64,000 nucleotides of DNA from NCBI RefSeq assembly GCF_902459465.1, contig NC_047076.1, positions 14,392,146 through 14,456,145 of the forward strand, in the 5' to 3' direction. This DNA comes from Asterias rubens (lineage: Eukaryota > Echinodermata > Asteroidea > Forcipulatida > Asteriidae). The position numbers and the translations under genes are program-made. Below, piece by piece: positions 22,901 through 34,600 of this stretch; within the stretch, counting starts at the first letter, position 1; the number at the start of each line of letters is the position of its first letter. The notes under the pieces were generated by a model that worked only from the letters and a program-made list of their open reading frames with translations, ran no database searches and was not told where the DNA came from.

Positions 22901-25900
22901 ATGTCGGTTTTCTTATATCTGTAGTATTTCTTCTGAAAACGCTGATGTTTTCAGCTTGTTGTTTGAATATTTTGTTATTACTCTGCTTTTAAGCCAGCAC
23001 CGCAACAAAATGAATACTGTTCTTCTTATATAGGAACATGGAATTTGAGTTCCTGAATTTATACCAAAACAAGTTTGCTTTGATGCAATTCATTTCATAG
23101 CGATTAAACAGTTTACCCCTAACAGCTTATAAATAATTATAGCAAACAATATCAGCCTGCTTCGAAGCTTGGGCTAGAATAAAGAATTCTAGCACTAAAA
23201 CATACCAGCCTCAGGTTCAAAAATAAGGAGATAAGGTTAGAAATGAATACTATGCACTAGTATTTGTTGCATGCATGATGCATATATTATACTCGTTTCT
23301 TTCCTGTTAGTGTTATGGTCACGTTGTTCTTATACATGTTTTGGTTTTGCAGTTCTGGGCGGTGACTGGTTTCAGCATAATTTATTCTGGTGGAATAGAA
23401 GACACGACCCAAATGTCCTCTTCATTAAGTATGAAGACATGCAGAGGGTATGTAGTATCTAAGATGGCAGTCTTCAATGCTACATCAAGTTTATTAGGGA
23501 TTGCTTTATTAGTTTCTAATTGAAACGCGTGTTTTCATTTGTTGCTCATTAATTACATTAGCGAGGACGAGGTATAAACCTTGGATATCTTCAACAATAA
23601 TGGCACATTCTTATTATGTGAATATATAGCGAATGTCATATTGTAATCCATAAAAAAAAATAAGATTGAATTACAACCAGCCATTTTGAAAGATTTTGGA
23701 ATTGCTTTCATTAAAGGTATTGAAAAGGCAAACTTGAGTATCGTCTCTTAATATAAAAGGGTGAAGCACTCATTTTGTCCGCCAAACCACTCTTGCAAAG
23801 AGCCATACGGCGGGCAATCTTTGTACAGTGAAACACTCGTACTTCAACTTGGGTTACAGTGAGATTCGTTTAAATTTCGCTCAAAAAGAGTGACACAGGT
23901 TTACTTCAACTCTCAAAACAGCGAAACTTACACCTCCCAGACAAGAGAGTGGATTTGCACTCTTTTACCTTAAAGGCAGTGGACACTACTGGTAATTACT
24001 CAAAATAATTATTATCATAAAACCTTTATTGATTACGAGTAATTGGGAGAGGTTGATAGTATAAAACATTGTGAAAAACAGCTCCCTCTGAAGTATTCGT
24101 AGTTTGAGAAAGAAGTAATTTTCCACGAATTTGATTTCGAGACCTCAAGTTTAGAATTTGAGGTCTCGAAATCAAGCATCCGAAAGCACACAACTTCATG
24201 CGACAAGGTTGTTTTTTTCTTTTATTAATATCTCGCAACTTCGACAACCGATTGAGCTCAAATTTTCACAGGTTTGTTTATTTATGCATTTGTTGAGACA
24301 CACAAACTGTGAAGACTAGTCTTTGACAATTACCAATAGTGTCCAGAGTCTTTAAGAGAGAAGAGTACAAGAATAATACTCCATACTCAACTTGTGTTTA
24401 CAGATGATGTATCGGTATGGCCTGCTCAAGTTCAAGAGAGTGTTTTATTTTCATTTTTATTTTGTACACTGAATCTCCAAATCAAGAACACAGATGATTC
24501 GTGTATCAACCTTTCCATAAACTTGGACAACATTACGTTGATACGATTTACAGACTTTAGTTGTGTTGAAAGAAACAGGGGCTATAAAGTCCAATAGGCA
24601 TATTTAAAACTAGGGTTGGTCGACTGGAACTATAAAAAAAACGCTTCCTGAAGTAGAAAAAAAACATAAAAAGAGAGACTCAAAATGATTAGATTAAGTT
24701 TGAGCAGGGTTGCAAAGAAACAGCGAAGGTTTTGCTAATAAATTCAAAGTAAGGAGTTGCAAAGACTCCAAAAGCAGCAATTTAAACAATTATGAATTTC
24801 CAGTAAATAAAGTAATACATTTTGTTTTAATTCATTTTTGAAGGATCAACGGAGTGCTGTTCAAATGACTGCAAATTTCCTTGGCCGGACTCTTACAAAT
24901 GATATGTTAGATAGAATTGATGATTTGTGCCGCTTCCAGAACATGAAAAGGGATCCTGCAGTCAACCCAGATCTGGTGTTACAGTTTAGAGGCGAGGACA
25001 AAGATAGTATGTCAAGCCCAGATCTGCCGACAGATTCGTCATTTATGAGAAAAGGTGACCAACAATTTCACACTTGGCAAAATATTATAAGTAAACATGA
25101 AAGCATTTCAGATTTTTAAAATCAACAACACCCTGTACAAAACTGTGGATTTTTTTTTACATGGCTTAGATGAGTTGGTCGTCTGACAATTAATATTTTC
25201 CATACAGTTTAAATCCCAAGGGATACAGAAAAAAAAAACCAAAGACGGGCAGTGTGCCGCTATTTTTGTCCCCTAAATATTTATATGGTTTATATATGAA
25301 CAAAAAGTCGCATCCCTTTAAGGTGATCCCCTAGCTGCCGCTTCCCAGGTTGTATCGTAATTTGGGTGTGATCCCTGGCTACTAGGCAGTTAACGGTTGT
25401 ATGGCTTCTGACTGGCACCCCCGAACAAAGATATTGACAAAATAGGGACACCGCCAATATAGGGCTAGATAGCTCAGTTGGTAGAGTGCCGGCACGTTTC
25501 CGGAGGTCGTTGGTTCGAATCCCACTCTAGTCAATTCTTTATTCAACCCCCAAAATCATCCCTAAATATTTACATACATTCCAATGAAGTGTTATTTTGT
25601 TCCGCAAAATAATTTGTTGGATTCAAAATTATTTCGTCCCTTAAAACAATCGCAACATCAAACTCTATTTATGTTAAAGAACTATTTGTTTGTTCTGTTC
25701 TAACTTTGTACGTACTTGCCCTCCTGTGATCTGTACGCCGATTGGCAGACAAGTTGTTTGAACATCAGTCCTCCAAGTTTGTTTAAGGGTTTTGGTGGCT
25801 TTGGTACTAGATCAGTTTTGTTTGGCCATGACATGCATCCAAATTCACTGTGAATTGAGATGTATGTATAGAATTTACATGTAGAAGTTTCAGCTTCATA

Positions 25901-26363
25901 AGTCGTCAAGTTTTAGAGAACAAAAGTGGGAATCGCAGAGCCATGTTTTCAGGAGAGTGGATAAATCCATTGTAGGCCTACATGCTCAAATAAAGGTCGT
26001 CTCATGAGAACATTTTTCCTGTGAAATTGTTTTTATTTTACTAATTTCTCAAAAGCTACTGCACCTCAGCATATACTATTTAAAGGGAATCTTTCTACCA
26101 TCATTATCTTTAAACTGTTTAAATGTAAATCTGTGGACATTTGTGTCCTTCTTAAAGTACCCAACCCATTGCATGGCCAATGTTCAGTGATTGTCAAAGT
26201 ACTTATGACTGAGTGAATATGTCTATACTCGTTTTACACCTCATGTACAGGTCAAGTTGGAGATTGGAAGAACCACCTTACAGTTTCTCAGAATGAGACG
26301 TTTGATGCTATTTACCACAAGGAAGTACACGGAACAAATTTGAAATTGGACTTCGAGTTGTAG
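19960..26363 (+). CDS. Cytosolic sulfotransferase (SULT family), six exons, 5' end not found
   Basis: Transfers sulfate from PAPS to a hydroxyl or amine acceptor; the acceptor cannot be told from sequence. Exons: 19960-20136, 20975-21102, 22649-22898, 23353-23447, 24844-25054, 26251-26363 (stop TAG). All junctions keep phase and use GT-AG, giving about 324 residues. Landmarks: TYPKSGTTW (5'-phosphosulfate loop, split by the first intron after PKSG), catalytic His in RLIKTHLQ, the 3'-phosphate region ARNPKDVAVSYYYMH, VLFIKYEDM, and RKGQVGDWKNHLT near the C-terminus. Only a few N-terminal residues and the start codon are missing; they must be on an exon upstream of 19960. Introns hold a SINE (22270-22640), a TTAA-MITE (23970-24355) and a tRNA-like element (25463-25532). 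A polyadenylation signal AATAAA is at 26529-26534. It resembles SULT1-type enzymes; the subfamily is not assigned. Confidence 0.93.
22270..22640 (+). mobile_element. tRNA-derived SINE with (ATT)n tail in sulfotransferase intron
   Basis: The head has a B box GGTTCGAGTCC at 22359-22369. The body has GAGAAAGACACTTAACTATA and TGCTTCTCTCCACCCAATGG. The 3' part GTGCGATATAAAAAACCGAC runs into ATT triplets ending 15 bp before the next acceptor. A 5'-truncated copy is at 33690-33957. Confidence 0.8.
23970..24355. mobile_element. TTAA-flanked MITE in sulfotransferase intron
   Basis: Near full-length copy. TTAA at 23970-23973 and 24352-24355, inverted ends AAAGGCAGTGGACACTACTG and CCAATAGTGTCCAGAGTCTT. 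Confidence 0.85.
25463..25532 (+). other. tRNA-like sequence, probably tRNA-derived repeat
   Basis: 70 nt with a 7-bp acceptor stem (GGCTAGA with TCTAGTC), A box TAGCTCAGTTGG, B box GGTTCGAATCC and a D-stem. The anticodon arm is poor: the 7-nt loop closed by CCGG/CCGG has A instead of the invariant U33. I therefore read it as a tRNA pseudogene or SINE head, not a working tRNA. It lies in the last sulfotransferase intron. Confidence 0.6.
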
Positions 26364-26829
26364 TTTATCTGTTCAACGTTTTGAACTATTCTTACTTGTG
26401 AGATGCGACAGCGGTAACAAATACAATGTTCTTTGTTCCTCCGAAATCATTTTATTCCCTCAAAACAGGATTTTGTATTCACAAACAAATATTTTAAGGG
26501 GACGAAATGTTATTTAGCAGGAACAAATAATAAACTTTAAGGCAACTACAAAATATTGAGAGAAAACTTAATATTATTATCAATCTTAGCTGTTTTCTGA
26601 AATCGGCCCATGTTCCACCCTATTAATGCGAAAGCAAAAGTGAAGCAAATTGTCACGGCGCGTACCGATTATCTTGTCACCAAAATTCGCTTTCGCGTAA
26701 ATGGACAGGACATGGCTAATTTCATAAAGCTGCATATAACACCAGAGTAGCTAAGCATAAAACAATTATCAGAACAACATTACAAGCAAAACTACCATGT
26801 AACATGTACAATTTGTAACTGGTACCAGG

Positions 26830-27280
26830 GTCTGCTTACTGGTCTGCTTATACTGGTCGCTGCCAAATAGTGTCCAATGAGCATGCGACGTTGACGCAGG
26901 ACACTTTTTGATCCGATACTTTCCAAATAGTGTCCAGTTCCAAATAGTGTCCACTGTCCAGGTGAAATAGACAAGAATGCTTTAAGCATTATTCTTAGGG
27001 GCGTTTTATTTGCAGCTTTGTTTCAAAACTAGGACATACAATCTCGCCACGATGTGAGAAAGAGCTCCTTTAAAGACACATTAATAAACAAAACATTTTA
27101 AAAAGATAAAGCCATTATGACAATATACCACTATATGACGTCTTGTTGATATTATTGGCAGAAACCACTATTGGCAAGGCTCAGTATACATTGTGACGTC
27201 ATGGACGCATGACCTATTATAATGTATATCACAATATGCTAATGAGCGGACACTATTTGGCAGCGGATACTTGTTGGCAT
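26830..27280. mobile_element. Inverted-repeat element between sulfotransferase and JmjC gene
   Basis: The left region has GCTGCCAAATAGTGTCCA and extra tandem copies of CCAAATAGTGTCCA (26864-26957). The right end has GGACACTATTTGGCAGC in inverse order. TGACGTCA occurs inside. Edges are approximate. Confidence 0.55.
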
Positions 27281-27329
27281 GACCCCTGGCTTTTTTTTTT
27301 AAATAACCAATACCTGTATTACCATTATC

Positions 27330-27374
27330 CCTTTAACACCCAAAACTAAATTTTAATTTTGGGCGTTAAAGGAC
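27330..27374. repeat. Strong short hairpin
   Basis: CCTTTAACACCCAAAACTAA is followed by its near complement ending TTTTGGGCGTTAAAGG, a stem of about 18 bp. It could be the core of a small MITE. There is no evidence that it acts as a terminator. Confidence 0.55.
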
Positions 27375-27966
27375 AGGTATAATTGCATTGTTGGCAACAC
27401 TATAGGGCTGACAATCCTTTGAGTTGATGGGCACTGTTAATATTATTCTAGTCAATGACTTACAATGTTGTGATACGTACAATCTACAATGCGCAGTTTA
27501 CTGTAAACAAAAGAGTGTAATGCGGACAAGAATAGTGTAACCTACATGTGAATGTAACCAAACAAGTGTAATGCGTGTATTGTGTACATATTATGTAAAC
27601 AATGTGTAGTCCTACTGTATACATCGTCCCCCAACAATGTATACCTGTGCTTGGTTAAAGTCAGAGTAACGTGTTATAGATATATAGGAAAGGTATTGGA
27701 AAAAAAAACATAAACAAATGAACTCAAGTGTGAAAGTACAAAATAGAACAGTGTTTGTGATTTGTGCAGTGTAATTTTCCCTCACTCCTGCTATTCAGTA
27801 ACAAATTTCCCTTCAGAGGGACACGTTGCCTTGGATCAGTCGAGTTGGTCCATGAAAAGCTTTTGAAACTGTTTGTTATGAAATCGATATGGTTAGGAAA
27901 ATGTTTACGCGCAAGGATTTAGATCTTGCAAAAGGCTAAGAGAACTGTTTTCAGTTTAAAGATACA

Positions 27967-29055
27967 TTATGTAAGCATACATCCTGGTACAGTTTCACTG
28001 CTATCCATATCCCATGGAAGAGTCACAGAAACACAATCATCTAATGACGTCACATCATGCCACCAGAATGGGGGCATGTACAAAAGTTCCCCTGGTTGTA
28101 AAGTACATGTATAGGGTTGTACATCCTTCAACCTAGGAAATCGTTTATCTTCTTCTGCATAAACTTTCCTGAGATCTACTCGGCTTGTGTGAGCACGCTC
28201 TGAATAACTCACATGAGGATATAAGTTGGGTGTATCCTCATGTGAGAAGAGAATGAGCTCTTTGCGACCAACAATTTGCGCGAGTAAACCATGATTGCGA
28301 TCGTAGTGTAGTGGTGTAACATTTCCTTTTGTTCCAACCCAAAGCTGCATTGTAGGCTGATTAAAGATACGGGACTGCAAATTTTGCCAGGAAGTTTCCA
28401 TCAGAGACACATTTGGACAATGTGGCAGTTTCTGTTCAATTTTAGCTGAATCTTCAAGTTCAATACTAGCTGAATCTTCATCATGGACATCACATGATAT
28501 CATTTGTTCCCATGCAGAGAGTCCTTCATCAGGACTACATAAAGCAGACTGCTCTGTGCGTTCATTAACATTTCCAGTTTTAGTCGGACACTGAGCTTCC
28601 ACTGCTCTATTCATTCCTGTGTTTTCGTCTTCATTAAAACAAAATACATCCAAGAGTGACTTAACCTGAGCAGGAATATTAATATCGTTGAATAAGATGT
28701 CTGGCATTGAATGGGTCCTCAAGTAAAACCGCTGTTTCTCAGACTGCTCTTGGTGGTCAAATACAAGGTTGAGAAAGTCTTTAGGGGTAGTGTTTACTGT
28801 TTGTACTACCTCAGGGTTATTTATAAACAACTTGTTGTCAATGGAGGAAAACACTTGAAGGTCACCATTTGGACAGGTTTGTTCGAGGGCCTCTTGCAGA
28901 TAAGAAGTTGTCCATTTTGTTACTGGCAACCAATCAGAAATGATTTTTGTTAAAATGATTGGATGTTTGTTTCTGTATCTCTGTTTGAAAGAGCTAGGCC
29001 TGAGATGCTCTACACGAGTAATTGGCACAGGCTTGTTTACAAACTCAAAAGGCAT
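27967..29055 (-). CDS. JmjC/cupin-8 domain 2-oxoglutarate Fe(II) oxygenase, single exon
   Basis: 362 residues, ATG at 29055 (MPFEFVNKPVPITRVEHL). The frame stays open six codons further upstream but only to a GTG. The JmjC fold occupies about residues 130-345. Iron ligands are H250 and D252 in PLHYDRNHG and H333 in PPFWWHDVTS; K265 in GRKEL is placed to hold 2-oxoglutarate. The N-terminal cap (residues 10-120) has the F-x-x-x-Y.NKHPIIL pattern of small JmjC hydroxylases. A low-complexity acidic insert (about 150-215) precedes the catalytic part. The family includes HSPBAP1, TYW5, JMJD7 and KDM8; I cannot choose among them, and the substrate is unknown. It has no introns in the coding region, unlike its neighbours. 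It is transcribed divergently from MIOS, with 2.55 kb between start codons. Confidence 0.88.
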   Translation of the reverse strand: MPFEFVNKPVPITRVEHLRPSSFKQRYRNKHPIILTKIISDWLPVTKWTTSYLQEALEQTCPNGDLQVFSSIDNKLFINNPEVVQTVNTTPKDFLNLVFDHQEQSEKQRFYLRTHSMPDILFNDINIPAQVKSLLDVFCFNEDENTGMNRAVEAQCPTKTGNVNERTEQSALCSPDEGLSAWEQMISCDVHDEDSASIELEDSAKIEQKLPHCPNVSLMETSWQNLQSRIFNQPTMQLWVGTKGNVTPLHYDRNHGLLAQIVGRKELILFSHEDTPNLYPHVSYSERAHTSRVDLRKVYAEEDKRFPRLKDVQPYTCTLQPGELLYMPPFWWHDVTSLDDCVSVTLPWDMDSSETVPGCMLT

Positions 29056-31607
29056 GATGTGATATGTAATCACTTAAAAACCAAACACAAACTCCAGTAG
29101 TCAGTAGCTAGTAGATCAACTTTGTAGTTCTCTGCTCATCTTCCATTTTTGTAATTTGTCGGCCTCTAGATTCACGTTTCCTTTGTGGCAGTCTTCTGCT
29201 CAGACTTCATCGATCGGTGAACCCCACAGCTAGATTGCCTCACTGAAATAGAGAAAAAGAAGTGGTAATATATAAGACGATTCAACTTAGATAACGCAAG
29301 AGCCAACAGTTAAGAATATGCAAACCGTATCCTGATTCTGGCTGTATAATAAAATATGATCCGATACCCGAGTACTGTCTGTGACCTTGATATTTGACCT
29401 GTTGATTTCAAAAAAATCTTAAGTTGCCACATCTAATAAAGGGTATCTCTCCAACCAAGAGGGGCTCTTCACTTTATTTTAAATGCTTGCTGCCTGCTTG
29501 GCGTCTGTGCCCTGTGTACTGTATATGTCCACCAGATTGAGTTTGCACAGCAGCTAACAGATCAAGTACAGATACTCAAGACAGCCCCACTGCCAATGTA
29601 CAAGTCATACTGCCACTTCTGGAGTGCGCAACTCACCACTTTCAACCCCCAAAACAATTCAAACTTTTCTCTATCCTCCTACCAACCATTGCTAAAACCC
29701 CATGGGTCCCATATTACCGTGTTATCAGAACATTCACTTTTTGCAATGTCTCTACGTAATCTAGACAACTCTTGAATCACTCTATTCTAAACAATAGACC
29801 TTATGCACATGACGTCATTTCAGTACGGCGCCCTCGCCTTGAGGTCAAAAGGAGGTTGTTCATTGGCCAATCTATGACATTATGTGCATTTTGATTGTTT
29901 CGTCACCGTTTGACCTCAAAGATGGTGGCTGGATGACGTCAATGCATAAGGTCTATAGCCTCTACCCCGACTACTGCTCTGGTAAAAACGAATCTGAGAT
30001 GTCACTCTTTTTTTCAAAAAGACTATTTTAAGCCCCTCCCCCCCCCCACACCCCTTGCTTATGGAGTGGGTCACTTTGGGGTGACTTGAGTTGCATGCCG
30101 TCACCACGAGAGGGCGAGTGTGATCGTTCGCTTAGCTCTTGTCAGGGGCTCACCCGAGTGAGCACCGCGGGGTAGACCCAGGGAAGTATAACCATAGAGT
30201 AAGGACAGTACTCTATGGTATAACGAATGCACCCATAGTAAGTGTACCTCCATGCTCAGAGATCAAGCCACTTACCGTCGTCTTTAGTGAATCATGCCAT
30301 GATGAATCCAAAGTATCAACACAACTTAGCCGTACAACGTCGGTGTCCTATTGATAATAGTAGGGGAGCTAACCAGTCTCACACACAAGGTCTGCTAGGA
30401 GGTTAGCCGTGTGTGTAGCTGTATATTAAGTACCAAAAATAAAAATTGTGTCGAGTATCGTTAACGACCGTCAAGCTCGTCACCATCGGTTGATCAATTA
30501 AATATTCAATCTCGCGACCCACCACTGAGACTACTTGGCTACCCCAAGTTTTAATCTGATTTATGTGTTTTTCCATAATCACAACTTGGAAGTGAAATAA
30601 TTATCGAAAGCTAAACGGGGTACTGACTGTCGGCCATCGGTGCATTCAACTTTCTGTCATACCATAGAGTCGGCGCACGTTAACGTCTTTCACCGCGTGG
30701 TCATACATTTACATCGTACGTCGTGCACGACGGGAGTTGACTGAAATCCAATGTTGTGACAGTTTCAAGTTTGGTGCTGGACGTACGTCGTGTGCGAAAA
30801 GCCCAACCAATGGTGGCGCTGTCAACCCAAAGTTTCGCGATCAACTAGCTCACACCGGTGTCAACTCGTACGTCTTGCTGTTTCCAGTGGATGGTGGTTC
30901 CTGCCTTCCGTGATACAATATTAAAGGTAACAACTTAGTGGAACCCCTACTACATATTTACTATTATTTATTAGTAGAAATAAAGCAGTACAGCTAGCCT
31001 ACAGTTTATTGTTGGGCTACATGGATCATGTTATTGTTTTATTTGTGTATTCAATCATGCTATCCTGGTGTCATGATTTGTATGATGTGTTTTCAATTTC
31101 AGTAGGATAACAGGAAAATTGTTCACTATCAAAAACTAAAAAAATAATTTCAAATCATCTATCCAATTTTTTTTAACTATAACACTCACACTTCATGGTG
31201 TGTTGAAATTTTGGTTTTACGTTGTGAATATTCCGAAGCTAGTATGACGTGCAAAATAAATCTAAAATATTAATATTATTCAATTACTATCGTAGCGTCA
31301 TACGTTATCGACCCTCATATGTTTTCGAACCCCAACTTTGATTCCTGTTTACCGCGAGATTGTGCAAGCTGCACCGGTGACAGAAGCTATATGCAGTTTA
31401 CTCGCGGTCTGTATTTTCATCAGGCTTAATCATGCTGAGAATAAAGTTTCCTGTCGTTGGTTATGCCCATGTTATTGTTTTACTGCATACAATCATGGAG
31501 GAAGAACCTCAATGATACAATTAACTTGGACAGGATTTATTTTCTGCATTTACAGAGTTGGTAACTGTTGAGCTTCTGAACCAGATGTAATACCAACCAT
31601 CATTATC
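29056..31607. promoter_or_regulatory. Divergent intergenic region JmjC gene / MIOS
   Basis: Must contain both 5' UTRs and promoters. No TATA box is convincing. It carries a palindromic MITE (29793-29958) with two TGACGTCA sites, and a repeat piece at 30050-30180 whose fuller form is at 52331-52560. The rest is unique, moderately AT-rich sequence. Confidence 0.5.
29793..29958. mobile_element. Palindromic MITE bringing two CRE-like sites
   Basis: Inverted ends AATAGACCTTATGCACATGA and the complement of TGACGTCAATGCATAAGG + TCTATAG. A full TGACGTCA octamer lies in each arm (29810-29817 and 29934-29941). No transposase. Confidence 0.75.
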
Positions 31608-34600
31608 ATGACTTCCTCAGGTATGTTGAAGGATAAGGCTTCTGAATTAAATTGTTTGTGTTTGTTTTATAGGGGCCTATGTCTTTTTCGAAATGTTTTG
31701 TCTCGGGATAACGATTTGTCCTGGCGCGGCATTTTTTGTCCGGGCGCATTTGGTATTTTGAGATTTTTTTGGAGAACCCTGTCAGTGTATAAAACACAGG
31801 GTCTCTCTCGTTGAATGAGAGGGGTTTATGCTTGTCAGAAAAACATTCTAGCGCCCTCAAGGGACACAGAAAAACATTCTAGCGCCCTCAAGGGACACAG
31901 AAAAACATTCTAGCGCCCTCAAGGGACACAGAAAAACATTCTAGCGTCCTCAAGGGACACAGAAAAACATTCTAGCGCCCTCAAGGGACACATGCTTGGA
32001 CTTAGGGTACCTATACTTTGCAAAACAAAATCCAAAACGTGGCTGACTTGAACGGATACGGTTATCATATCCGTTTATGTATCTCACGCTTTTGAAACCT
32101 CTCTAAAACATAGTAATGAGCAGCACAAGGTATAACGAACATATTCACTTGAACACAAACCCTGATGGGTTTCAGTGTATTGGAAACTGGATTGGGTGTG
32201 TCTTGAATGTTTGTTACACTACCGTGTTACCTGAATGGATTGGTCTATTGTAGTAGTCAGTTCATAGACTCTTAGAATTGATAGATTGTCTTTAACAAGC
32301 CTACTGGTTTTAATCATTTTCAATCGGGTACTTTGGAACGCAAGGTGGCAGCAGACTTACCAGGTAAGATTTCAATTGTTTACGTGGTTCTGACCATGCG
32401 CTAACGAGAACAATGGATTTTACCTGGTAAATCTGCCGCCACCAGAGGTCCGAAAGTCCCCTATTGAATTGTGCCACTTCTGGAATATTTTAGGATCTCC
32501 ATTGATGAGGAAGTAAAATATGAAATTTTGAAAGATACAGATTGACCCGTGTGTAGCATTCTTTATTAATATGGGAATCAATGTGTGGTGAAGAGGTTTT
32601 CAACTACTGGTTTAATCCCAACGAGGCCTGGTTCTTGAAAATTTTACCCAGACGAAGTCAAGGTAAATTATCAAGAATCAGGCCTCGGCGGGTTTAAACC
32701 TCTAGTTGAAAACCGATTCAACACACTTTGATTCCCATTCATAAATACCTTTTCAGTCAACAACATCATCACTCTTTGGTAAAAAAGTAAAATAAATGCA
32801 AACATTATAATTGTTAAATGATTTCTTTCAACACAACATCCCTCCAGCTATGAAATGGTAAATCCCTCCGCCGCCCTCGGGTAAACAACTCCTTATAAGG
32901 GAATGCTGTGCGCGTCGCGCGTATCGCGTGATGTGGCACAACTGTTTCAGCCGTTGCTCTCGACCAATAGGAATGAAGAAACTGTCTTTAAAAAACAGGT
33001 GCAAGGTCGCGTGTCACGCCCATGAATTAACAAAGGTTTACCGGTCATAAACAAAGGTTTATACACACCCACGTGACGTGCTCTCCACCAATAGGAATAG
33101 CAAAACTGTCTATTTATCTAGGTATTTATGAATGGCTACTAAAGTTTTTAAATGTTAATTCATTCCTTCCTACTACAGGTGCTAAGTGGGACCTACAGTG
33201 GTCCCCTACTGACCCTGATGTGTTTGTAGCCTTGAATACGGATCGTTATGATATGAACCTTTATACGGTGGAATCTGATTTACTATCATCCAGCCAGTCT
33301 CAGATACAGCTGATCAGTCAGGATAGTAACATGTATGCTAGATTACAAGCAAGTAAGACAGACTTGTATGTCAGCACTAAGAGTGATCTACAGCTAATCA
33401 GAGTGAGTAGTAACAACTCAATCGTCATTTTGAATAAGAAGTAATTTTTAACTAGTGAACTTGCAGGTTTGGGAGGGTTGTTATGGCTCTAAAAAGAGCT
33501 GTTGTGGTCTCAACACTTTAAACAGTACACTCTGCTCATACCCAGGAGAAAGCAACTTCAATGGGGTAAACTCACAAGTTTGACCAGCAATCTTTGTGTA
33601 TGACTCAATTCTGGTGGCAAAGTCGTCAGGGTATGGTGTGTACATGGCCGAGCGGAAAATAGCACCAAATTCAAGCTCTACCGGTTGTGACACTTGTGTC
33701 CCTGAGCAGACACTTAACTATAATTGCTTCTCTCCACCCAGGGGTAAATGGGTACCTGTGAGGGCAGAGATGGTTCTTGTGATTGATTTAGCCGAGTAGC
33801 GCATGTTTGTTGCACAAGGCTGTATACTCCCTAATCAGCTGAGATAGTTAAAGGATTGATTTAAGGCGCAGTGACCAGGGGTAATAATTTGAAGCGCTTT
33901 GGGACACCCTTTGGGAGTGAAAAAGTGTTATATAAAAACTTAATATTATTATTATTCTATATTGGTTAGATTCTTAAGGCCTTTTCACACAATTGACTTT
34001 TGATCCGTGTCAAAACTTATCCAGATAGGGTCCATGTTGACTCTGTAAATCAACACGGTTACAATTACAAACTGCTGCGTTTTTATGCTAGTTTCTGTGT
34101 TACACGTCTAACTTTTGATCTGTTATGTGCAAAAGTTTCACACTGCAAGGTCTCACGGATCAAAGTGGGACGCGTCGTAACGCAACATAGTGCATCTTGG
34201 TGCGTGTGACGCGTAGTGATGCTTTGCAGCGATTTTTTTACAATGCTCATTTCCTTAATGTGCTTAACAACTATTGCACCTTGTAAAATCAAAACCAGTC
34301 GAAAATTAACCCGGATCGAGATATCTCAACCCACCTGCCGAGCAGGGTTGGTCTCAACACAATTAAAGCACTCTATCCAGACTGACACCATATTGAAAAG
34401 TTGTAGTGTGAAAAGGTCAGTCCACATTATCAGGATCATTTCTGTGTCCAACACCAAGATTTGTTTGTATTGTGAAAAGTCATGATATATGTGTCCTTTT
34501 AGCAAGAAACTTGTGAATCTGTCAACCTGTTTCAAAATGATGTATTTACTGGTACAGGTAAGCTCTGCATGTAATATTACTAATCAGAATGGTAGTACTC

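Noticed and set aside
25463-25532. Functional tRNA gene
   Set aside because: Acceptor, D and T arms are good but the anticodon loop lacks U33 and its stem is short; it is more likely a tRNA-derived repeat.
34503-34557. Use of the first AG (34502) for MIOS exon 3
   Set aside because: Gives 55 nt and breaks the frame at the next exon. The AG at 34506 gives 51 nt and keeps the whole 914-residue frame.
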